DNA of 5,434 nt, from positions 1,216-6,649 of the forward strand of contig DMCD01000111.1 of the NCBI GenBank assembly GCA_003445895.1, in the 5' to 3' direction. Below are positions 1 through 4,753 of this stretch, piece by piece (the first letter of the stretch is position 1; the number at the start of each line of letters is the position of its first letter). Made by a program: the position numbers and the translations under genes. The stretch comes from Lachnoclostridium sp. Its GTDB lineage: Bacteria; Bacillota; Clostridia; Lachnospirales; Lachnospiraceae. The notes under the pieces are model-generated. The model saw only the letters and a list, made by a program, of their open reading frames with translations, did no database searches and was not told the origin of the DNA.

Positions 1-180
1 GCCGGTGCGGGTGCCGGTGCCGGAGCAGGAGCTGCTGCCGGTGCCGGAGCTGCTGCAGAATGTCTGGCCATCGGCTGTGCGCCGCCTGCTGCCTGAACCG
101 GTGCTGCCGGTGCGATATCTCTTGCCGGAGCTGCCGGGCGGCGTGCCGGTGCCGGTGCCGGAGCTGCTGCTGCAGCCGCT
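1..180 (-). repeat. Ala-Pro linker-coding low-complexity DNA in the gamma gene
   Basis: On the plus strand this stretch is dominated by GCCGGTGC/CCGGAGCTGCTG-like units, which on the coding strand are GCA CCG and GCA GCT codons. It encodes an Ala/Pro linker interrupted by short non-repeat stretches (for example ARDIA and GGAQPMARHS), so it is less pure than the repeat in the neighbouring gene at 427-603. It continues past the left window edge. Confidence 0.7.
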
Positions 181-263
181 GCCTTCTTGGCAGCTGCGCC
201 GGTCTTCTCTTCCACTGTTACATCATATTCAACTCCATTTACCGTAATGGTATAAGCTTTCAT
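1..263 (-). CDS. Biotin carboxyl carrier (gamma) subunit of Na+-pumping decarboxylase, N-terminal part only
   Basis: This frame opens with ATG at 261-263 and stays open for 87 codons to the window edge, so the gene is cut. Its N-terminus, MKAYTITVNGVEYDVTVEE, is the typical opening of gamma (biotin carrier) subunits of methylmalonyl-CoA, glutaconyl-CoA and oxaloacetate decarboxylases. From about residue 24 it becomes an Ala/Pro-rich flexible linker with a few Arg and Gln. The biotinyl domain, with its expected AMKM-type lysine, must lie beyond position 1 and is not seen. The start is set by GGAGGA at 271-276, 7 nt from the ATG. The gene follows the OadG-like gene after 22 nt, so the two are surely co-transcribed. 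By family, the biotin arm swings between the cytosolic carboxyltransferase and the membrane decarboxylase. It could instead be a carrier of an ordinary acyl-CoA carboxylase, but the OadG neighbour argues for the pump. Confidence 0.88.
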   Translation of the reverse strand, partial: MKAYTITVNGVEYDVTVEEKTGAAAKKAAAAAAAPAPAPARRPAAPARDIAPAAPVQAAGGAQPMARHSAAAPAPAAAPAPAPAPAP

Positions 264-285
264 TATTTTATCCTCCGAAATTATA

Positions 286-1221
286 TTAAGCTCTTCTTAC
301 TCTGCGGGAAGTTCTCCGCCTGATGGAACGAACCACGAGTTCATCTGCCGGAACGCCGCAGGCTGCGGAAATTGCAGCGGTAATAACTGCGACAAGCTCC
401 AGGTCATCCACTTTCTCCTCATGTACCTCCGGAACAGGTGCAGGTGCGGGTACCGGAGCCGGGACCGGTGCAGACGCAGGTGCGGGTGCAGGCGCCGGTG
501 CCGGTGCAGGTGCCGGTGCCGGTGCAGGTGCAGGTGCCGGTGCAGGTGCCGGTGCCGGAGCCGGGGCTGCCTTTACAGGTGCCGGGGCCGGAGCTGCTGC
601 AGCGCGGGCTGCCGCTTCCTTTGCCGCCTTGTCGGCCTTCATCTTCTTCTCGAGCGCGTTAATCTTCTTGAACTGCGCAATCAGAAGGCTGATGAAAATC
701 AGTACCAGGAATACCGTTCCCATACCCATCAGGGTATTCAGGCCGGCCTTCGCCAGCTTTTCTCCCGTCGTGTAAGCAGGAGAAATATTAATCTCAGTAG
801 GTGTCAGCCGGGATCCGCCGTTCTCATAGACTTCCTCTGCCGTCAGCGAGAAGGTCAGATTCCGTTTTTCATACTCCGCGGTCAGGACAGCCTTATATCC
901 GTCCTCTCCGCTTCTCTCAATCTCTCTGCTGATTATCTCCTTGAATTCTCCCAGGTCCTTCTTGCTGCTCTGCCAGGACTGGATAGCCGCTTCCGTCACG
1001 GAATCCTTCATCTTGCGGGTCTCCGCCAGATAGGCGTCAAGATCCTCGTCGCTGCTGCCGTTCAGCATCAGGAGATACTGTTCCGCACCGCCCAGCATCT
1101 GCTGTTCGATAATCTCCGGAACCGGTTCCTCCTGCACCTCTTTGGCTGCGCAGGCAGAGAGAGCAAAGAAGCAGAATGCCATGGTGACCATCAGCACGAT
1201 ACTCTTAATTCTCTGTCTCAT
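286..1221 (-). CDS. OadG-like delta subunit of Na+-pumping decarboxylase with lipoprotein-type N-terminal domain
   Basis: This is a 311-residue membrane protein. Residues 1-24 look like a lipoprotein signal (basic start, hydrophobic core, LSAC with Cys24). Residues 25-157 form a charged, apparently extracytoplasmic domain that I cannot name. Residues 158-183 carry the OadG-type membrane segment (KAGLNTLMGMGTVFLVLIF), followed by a KKINALEKK juxtamembrane stretch. An Ala-Pro linker spans about 203-265, and residues 271-303 match the OadG C-terminus (DDLELVAVITAAISAA, ending LVVRSIRR). OadG/MmdD/GcdD subunits usually have about 80-140 residues; here the N-terminal domain and long linker more than double that. 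A very Arg-rich tail (RRRTSRRVRRA) closes the protein. The start is supported by GAGGTGA at 1229-1235, 7 nt upstream; the preceding gene stops 18 nt before. By family it assembles and anchors the decarboxylase. The OadG assignment is firm; the role of the outer domain is unknown. Confidence 0.88.
   Translation of the reverse strand: MRQRIKSIVLMVTMAFCFFALSACAAKEVQEEPVPEIIEQQMLGGAEQYLLMLNGSSDEDLDAYLAETRKMKDSVTEAAIQSWQSSKKDLGEFKEIISREIERSGEDGYKAVLTAEYEKRNLTFSLTAEEVYENGGSRLTPTEINISPAYTTGEKLAKAGLNTLMGMGTVFLVLIFISLLIAQFKKINALEKKMKADKAAKEAAARAAAAPAPAPVKAAPAPAPAPAPAPAPAPAPAPAPAPAPAPAPASAPVPAPVPAPAPVPEVHEEKVDDLELVAVITAAISAACGVPADELVVRSIRRRTSRRVRRA
427..603 (-). repeat. GGTGCM-type hexamer repeat coding the Ala-Pro linker of the OadG-like gene
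   Basis: Plus-strand GGTGCC/GGTGCA/GGTGCG hexamers repeat almost without interruption, most purely at about 475-567 (residues 219-249, strictly alternating Ala and Pro). Flanking parts are imperfect (APVPAPVPAPAPVP on the C-terminal side, AAAAPAPAPVKAAP on the N-terminal side). Such in-frame hexamers lengthen or shorten by slippage without breaking the frame. Both strands stay open here because the repeat has no stop codon in any used frame, which creates false ORFs on the plus strand. Confidence 0.9.
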
Positions 1222-1239
1222 TTCTTCGTCACCTCATCA

Positions 1240-2646
1240 TCAGATCGTGCCGTGTTTTCTGGAAGGCCGATCCGCACTCTTGGAAAACAGCATCTCAAAG
1301 GCTGCAATCACTCTCTTTCTGGTCTCTTCCGCCTTGATGATATCATCAACGTAGCCTCTTCTTGCAGCGGCCTCTGCGGAACCTGCCAGCTTCTTGTATT
1401 CCTCGGTCTTTTCCTTCAGGAATTCAGCCTTCTTCTCTTCCTTCTGAAGCTCATCCGCATAGATGATCTTAACGGTTGCATCGGCTGCCATGGCGCCGAC
1501 TTCTGCCTCGGGCCATGCGTAAACGATGTCTGCGCCGATCGCCTTGCTGTTCATGACGACACCGGCACTGCCGTATGCCTTCCGTGTGATGAGGGTTACT
1601 TTCGGAACATCTGCGCCGGCAAATGCAGCGGTAAGCTTCGCTGCAGCCTTGGCAATGCTCTTCTCCGCCTCCGCGCTCTTTCTGCTGAAGCCTTCCACGT
1701 CGGCCAGCACAAGCAGCGGGATATTGAAGGCATCACAGAAGGTTACGAAATCCGCTGCCTTCCGCATGCCTCTCGGGCATACAAGAGATTCCCGGTTGGC
1801 AACACATCCGACGGTCGCGCCGTTCAGACGGATAAATGCGGTGATCATGCCCTTTCCGTACTCTTTGCCCGGTTCAAGGACAAATCCGTCATCGGAGATG
1901 GCCTCAAGCATCTTCTCCATATCATCGCAGGAGGCAAGCTCCTCGGTGAGACGGTTGATGTCATCCTCGCAGTCCTCGCAGGGAGTATCTTCCTCGTTAT
2001 TGGAAGGAATCGCGGAAATGAGGTCACGGATATTCTCGAAAATCTCCTCCTCGGTTCCGCAGAAATCAACATTACCTGCCTCGGTCTGGAACTCGGCTGT
2101 GGTGTTGTCAAGCTTTGCCTCATCGCTTCCTTCCAGCGCATTCGGGGAGTTCACAAACATCTTCGCGTCCTTCTCCATGAACACGAAATCAGACATTGCG
2201 GAGGCTACGGCAAGACCGCCGCCGCAGTTGCCGAATACCGCGGTAATCTGCGGAACAACGCCGGATGCCTTGGCCTGTGCCTGGTAAATGCTGCCGAATG
2301 CTCCGAGTGCGTCGGATGCTTCCTGGAGACGAAGGCCAGCAGAGTCAAGAAGACCAATCACCGGTGCTCCCATGCGCTCTGCCATGTCATACATGGCCGT
2401 AATCTTCTTTGCATGCATCTCTCCGATAGCACCGCCCAGAACTGTGCTGTCCTGGCTGTAGACATACACAAGAATCCCTTCAATGGTGCCGTAACCGGTC
2501 ACGACCCCATCCCCGGGTGTCTCCTGCGCTTTCATGTTGAAATCTGTGCTTCTTGCTGTCACATAAGAGCCGATTTCAACAAAGCTGTTGTCATCAAGCA
2601 GTTTCATAATTCTGCTGCGAGATGATACTGTTGCTGAATTACTCAT
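1240..2646 (-). CDS. Acyl-CoA carboxyltransferase, alpha subunit of biotin-dependent Na+-pumping decarboxylase
   Basis: This 468-residue cytosolic enzyme has the two crotonase-type halves of acyl-CoA carboxyltransferases. N-half marks are GDGVVTGYGTIEG (45-57), VYSQDSTVLGGAIGEMHAKK (62-81), LLDSAGLRLQEA (99-110), the CGGG turn (141-144) and AIPSNNEED (212-220). C-half marks are GATVGCVANRES (276-287), FCDAFNIPLLVLADVEGF (303-320), RKAYGSAGVVMNSK (355-368), YAWPEAEVGAM (376-386) and GYVDDII (431-437). By family it transfers carboxylate from an acyl-CoA to carrier biotin. With OadG and biotin-carrier genes directly downstream it should be a decarboxylase alpha subunit such as MmdA or GcdA, but it is shorter than the usual 500-590 residues and several motifs differ (SAGLR for SGGAR; no PGF after DV), so the substrate is open. 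The start chosen is the ATG at 2644-2646; the ATG 15 nt further upstream overlaps the Shine-Dalgarno. Confidence 0.88.
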   Translation of the reverse strand: MSNSATVSSRSRIMKLLDDNSFVEIGSYVTARSTDFNMKAQETPGDGVVTGYGTIEGILVYVYSQDSTVLGGAIGEMHAKKITAMYDMAERMGAPVIGLLDSAGLRLQEASDALGAFGSIYQAQAKASGVVPQITAVFGNCGGGLAVASAMSDFVFMEKDAKMFVNSPNALEGSDEAKLDNTTAEFQTEAGNVDFCGTEEEIFENIRDLISAIPSNNEEDTPCEDCEDDINRLTEELASCDDMEKMLEAISDDGFVLEPGKEYGKGMITAFIRLNGATVGCVANRESLVCPRGMRKAADFVTFCDAFNIPLLVLADVEGFSRKSAEAEKSIAKAAAKLTAAFAGADVPKVTLITRKAYGSAGVVMNSKAIGADIVYAWPEAEVGAMAADATVKIIYADELQKEEKKAEFLKEKTEEYKKLAGSAEAAARRGYVDDIIKAEETRKRVIAAFEMLFSKSADRPSRKHGTI

Positions 2647-2650
2647 GTTG

Positions 2651-2659
2651 CTTTCCTCC
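2651..2659 (-). promoter_or_regulatory. Shine-Dalgarno that decides the carboxyltransferase start
   Basis: The minus strand reads GGAGGAAAG, with GGAGG 8 nt from the ATG at 2644-2646. The alternative upstream ATG at 2659-2661 shares its last base with this ribosome-binding site and has no GGAGG-like element at the right distance before it. The 468-residue product beginning MSNSATV is therefore preferred over a 473-residue one beginning MEESN. Confidence 0.85.
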
Positions 2660-2707
2660 ATTCAAAATTTCGACAGCGGATGAACTGAAAATCAGTACGC
2701 TTAGTCT

Positions 2708-2736
2708 ATTTTATAATGCACCGTATGAAATTGCAA
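2708..2736 (-). promoter_or_regulatory. Sigma-A-type promoter of the decarboxylase operon
   Basis: On the minus strand TTGCAA (2731-2736, four of six consensus bases, including TTG) is followed after exactly 17 bp by TAAAAT (2708-2713, five of six). The start point would be near 2701, giving a leader of about 55 nt before the carboxyltransferase ATG. It lies downstream of the muramidase terminator, so it should drive the alpha-delta-gamma operon independently. An 8-bp palindrome, GTTATAAC (2737-2744), abuts the -35 box. The leader itself holds only a weak 5-bp hairpin. Confidence 0.65.
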
Positions 2737-2765
2737 GTTATAACGCAGTTCGATAACAGCCTTTT

Positions 2766-2781
2766 AATGTTTCTGAACATT
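2766..2781. promoter_or_regulatory. Inverted repeat upstream of the operon promoter, possible operator
   Basis: AATGTT and AACATT (2766-2771 and 2776-2781) form 6-bp perfect arms around a TCTG spacer, a size that would suit a dimeric regulator. The element sits about 30 bp upstream of the -35 box, between the muramidase terminator and the promoter, in an AT-rich stretch. No regulator gene is in the window, and a short palindrome in AT-rich DNA can arise by chance. Confidence 0.3.
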
Positions 2782-2790
2782 TTGACGAAA

Positions 2791-2839
2791 ATAACAGAAA
2801 CCGCCGGAGCAGACGCATTTTCCTGTTCTGCTCCGGCGG
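2791..2839 (-). terminator. Intrinsic terminator of the GH25 muramidase gene
   Basis: A perfect 13-bp, GC-rich stem (2827-2839 paired with 2801-2813) encloses a 13-nt loop, and on the minus strand is followed by TTTCTGTTATTTT. It begins about 70 nt after the muramidase stop codon. The plus-strand side ends in only CTCTTTT, so it would work mainly for leftward transcription. It separates the lysozyme gene from the decarboxylase operon. Confidence 0.9.
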
Positions 2840-2907
2840 CTCTTTTGCCTGTATATGAAAAATCCTACAGCTGTTATTCCATATTTTCAATCATATCCGG
2901 TTCCCGT

Positions 2908-4668
2908 TTACTGCGGAACCACAGCCACACTGCTTCCCGCTGCCGCGCCTTCGCCGGGCTGTGCCTGCTGCACCTGGCCCGCGGCCGGTACCTGCGGCAC
3001 GTCTCCCTCAGTTTCAGCAGCGGATGTTTCCGCCGGCACATAGGGGGTAAGCGCACCGGATGCATCCGCCTGATACATCTGACCGTTATCCTCAACCACG
3101 GTATTGGCGGCCATCGTGCCATCCGGCATCAGATAGTACATCACGCCGCCCAGAGTAACGATTCCGGTCTTCATCCGGCCGTCGTCCTCAAAGCAGTACC
3201 ACTTCCCGTCCATCTGCTTCCAGCCGGTGACCGCACAGCCCTCTTCGTCAAAGCAGTACATGCTGCCCCCGATGCTCTGCCAGCCGGAGGCCAGCGCACC
3301 GGATTCCGTAAAGTAGCGGGTTTTTCCGTCCACTTCCCGGTAGCCGACTGCCATGGCGCCGTCTGTCCCCAGATAGTACCGGGCATTTCCCTGGGTGAGC
3401 CATCCCTTCTCCATCCGTCCGGAGTCGTTCAGCCAGTACCAGGTTCCCGACGGGCAGACCCATCCGGTGGCCATGGAACCGTCGCTGGTGTGGAAATAGT
3501 AGTCATCCGTGCCCAGGTGCTTCCATCCGGTGGCCATGACGCCGTCATTGCCCAGATAATAGTACTTGCTGCCGTCTTTGATAAAGCCCGTCGCCGGCGT
3601 GCCGTCCGGTCCCGCAAAGTACCAGTGGTTTCCGTCGTTGACCCAGGTATTCTTCTGCATGACATGGTTCGCGTAGTAGTACCGCTTCCCGCCGATGGTG
3701 CGCCAGGTATTGGCCGGAATCACCTGCGTATAGTCCTTGTAGAGGAAATCAATATCCACGTCGCCGGTGATGCCCGGAATAACGCCGGTATCGGACTTCT
3801 GCCACATGGTGGCCTTCTTGTAGGTATAATCATCGGCATAGCGCGCGATCCAGATATCGTAATTGCCCAGAGTTGTCAGGTCAACCTTATTGTTAATCCA
3901 GTATTCGTTGCAGTACAGCATCGGATAATATCCGGCCGAGGAAATCTTTGTCAGGAAGGCATTGCAGAGCCTGCTGACCTCGGTCTTGGACAGCGTTCCC
4001 AGGGTGTCCGCATCCTCCGCGTCATAGATCACCGGGAAGGAGATCGGATAATCCTTAATCAGGTTCAGGACGAAATCCGCCTCCTGCTCCGCTTCCGCCA
4101 CGGTCCTGGCTGTCGAATAGATATAGGCGCCGAGCCGGATGCCCTGCTTTGCCGCGCCCTCCGCAAAGGGCCGGAAGGTCGCATCCTCCGCGGTGCGGGA
4201 ACGGGTTGCAAGAATCGCAAAGGAGACGCCCGCATTCTTTACCGCGCTCCAGTCCGTGACGCCGTTCCAGCGGGACAGATCCACGCCCTTGGCGATGGCC
4301 CCCAGTGCCTTTGCTTCCGCATTCCCGGTCATGAGGGGAGTCGTCACGGCACTCACGCCGCCGGGATAGGACACCTGGCTGCGGTTCACCACATAGGCCT
4401 TCTCCGGCGTCTCCCCGCCGGATACACTCTGCTGCGCGCCGGAACCTGTCTGCTGGGAAGTGCCGGCAGAACCGCTGCCGCTTCCCCCCGATACTACCAC
4501 CACGCCGCTGCCTGCCGCTGTCCCCGCAGAAGAGCCTCCCGGCCCCTGGGGCCCTGCCGCAGTACCCGTCTGTCCGGAGGGCCCGGCATAGGCCGGAACC
4601 GGAGAAAGGGCCACTGCCGCGGCCGCAAGAAGCGCCGCAAACTGCTTGGATTTCTTTATGTTCCTCAT
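2908..4668 (-). CDS. Secreted GH25 muramidase (lysozyme) with 11 cell-wall-binding repeats
   Basis: This 586-residue exported peptidoglycan hydrolase has a signal peptide at 1-28 (NIKKSK, hydrophobic core, AYA-G cleavage). Residues 30-88 are a Gly/Ser/Ala-rich spacer. The GH25 domain covers about 125-312, with KGVDLSRWNG (Asp130), IYDAED (Asp216 and Glu218, the DxE pair of the family) and MWQKSDTG...GDVDIDFL (289-309). GH25 enzymes cleave the MurNAc-GlcNAc beta-1,4 bond. Eleven consecutive aromatic/Gly repeats of 20-21 residues follow (322-542), then an Ala/Pro/Gln/Glu-rich tail with no anchor. The repeats presumably hold the enzyme on choline or other wall-polymer groups; the ligand cannot be told from sequence. 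The start is supported by GGAGG at 4676-4680, 7 nt from the ATG. An odd point is ILATRSRTAED (152-162), where most relatives have an R-x-G-Y/G-type segment. Likely roles are wall remodelling, cell separation or competition. Confidence 0.92.
   Translation of the reverse strand: MRNIKKSKQFAALLAAAAVALSPVPAYAGPSGQTGTAAGPQGPGGSSAGTAAGSGVVVVSGGSGSGSAGTSQQTGSGAQQSVSGGETPEKAYVVNRSQVSYPGGVSAVTTPLMTGNAEAKALGAIAKGVDLSRWNGVTDWSAVKNAGVSFAILATRSRTAEDATFRPFAEGAAKQGIRLGAYIYSTARTVAEAEQEADFVLNLIKDYPISFPVIYDAEDADTLGTLSKTEVSRLCNAFLTKISSAGYYPMLYCNEYWINNKVDLTTLGNYDIWIARYADDYTYKKATMWQKSDTGVIPGITGDVDIDFLYKDYTQVIPANTWRTIGGKRYYYANHVMQKNTWVNDGNHWYFAGPDGTPATGFIKDGSKYYYLGNDGVMATGWKHLGTDDYYFHTSDGSMATGWVCPSGTWYWLNDSGRMEKGWLTQGNARYYLGTDGAMAVGYREVDGKTRYFTESGALASGWQSIGGSMYCFDEEGCAVTGWKQMDGKWYCFEDDGRMKTGIVTLGGVMYYLMPDGTMAANTVVEDNGQMYQADASGALTPYVPAETSAAETEGDVPQVPAAGQVQQAQPGEGAAAGSSVAVVPQ
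3043..3705 (-). repeat. Eleven tandem cell-wall-binding repeats
   Basis: The repeats encode units of about 20 residues with the pattern W-(x)-GG/DGK-x-YYF-x-DG-x-(M)-ATG, for example WKQMDGKWYCFEDDGRMKTG (residues 483-502). The units have diverged in DNA sequence, so the array is an old duplication rather than a recent identical expansion. The first unit, starting WRTIGGKRYYY, and the last, starting TVVEDNGQMYQ, are the weakest. Units 5, 8 and 9 contain cysteines (405, 472, 478 and 492). Confidence 0.85.
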
Positions 4669-4690
4669 ATATCAACCTCCGTAAAATCTG

Positions 4691-4721
4691 AAAAAAGACT
4701 GCCGCAGCCTGTGCGACAGTC
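4691..4721 (-). terminator. Intrinsic terminator after the MATE gene
   Basis: On the minus strand GACTGTCGCA (4712-4721) pairs with TGCGGCAGTC (4697-4706), ten pairs including one U-G, around a 5-nt loop, and is followed directly by six T (4691-4696). The U-G pair is a C-A mismatch on the other strand, so it acts leftward. The T tract ends only 22 nt before the muramidase ATG. Confidence 0.9.
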
Positions 4722-4723
4722 CT

Positions 4724-4753
4724 ATTATCTCAGATTTCAGTTCTGAGTGTCTG
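4724..4753 (-). promoter_or_regulatory. Candidate muramidase promoter overlapping the end of the MATE gene
   Basis: On the minus strand CAGACA (4748-4753, four of six -35 bases) and GATAAT (4724-4729, five of six -10 bases) are 18 bp apart. The start would fall near 4717, inside the first arm of the terminator stem. A promoter is needed somewhere here because the 22 nt between the T tract and the muramidase ATG are too short to hold one. The -35 match is modest, so this remains a candidate. Confidence 0.4.
4729..4747. promoter_or_regulatory. Inverted repeat around the MATE stop codon, in the candidate promoter spacer
   Basis: CTCAGA (4729-4734) and TCTGAG (4742-4747) are perfect 6-bp arms around 7 nt that include the TGA stop. 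The repeat almost exactly fills the gap between the candidate -35 and -10 boxes, where a bound repressor would block transcription. It could equally be an RNA hairpin at the MATE 3' end. Confidence 0.35.

Noticed and set aside
427..603. Regular repeats that might suggest a CRISPR array or satellite DNA
   Set aside because: The unit is 6 bp, there are no spacers, and the array encodes an in-frame Ala-Pro linker typical of this subunit family.
421..2625. Very long plus-strand open frame of 734 codons
   Set aside because: It lies antisense to the OadG-like and carboxyltransferase genes, has Arg/Cys-rich nonsense composition from the hexamer repeat, shows no family motif and crosses two well-supported genes. 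It stays open because of base composition.
1240..2646. Assignment as oxaloacetate decarboxylase because of the OadG partner
   Set aside because: Oxaloacetate decarboxylase uses an HMG-lyase-type alpha subunit. This one has the crotonase-type acyl-CoA carboxyltransferase halves, so an acyl-CoA substrate fits better.
2684..2696. Small hairpin ACTGA-AAA-TCAGT in the operon leader, as a riboswitch or attenuator
   Set aside because: A 5-bp AT-containing stem in a leader of about 55 nt is too small for a riboswitch and has no T tract after it.
2662..2907. Possible small gene or ncRNA between the muramidase and the decarboxylase operon
   Set aside because: No short frame with a ribosome-binding site was found. 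The stretch is accounted for by the muramidase 3' end, a terminator, a promoter and short palindromes.
4055..4675. Minus-strand overlapping frame of 206 codons from a TTG start near the muramidase ribosome-binding site
   Set aside because: It is out of frame with a gene that has a signal peptide and GH25 motifs, and its product is Gly/Arg/Cys-rich with no domain. It is a shadow.
2716..4746. Plus-strand open frame of 676 codons
   Set aside because: It is antisense to the GH25 gene and both terminators, has no recognisable domain, and would begin inside the decarboxylase promoter region.
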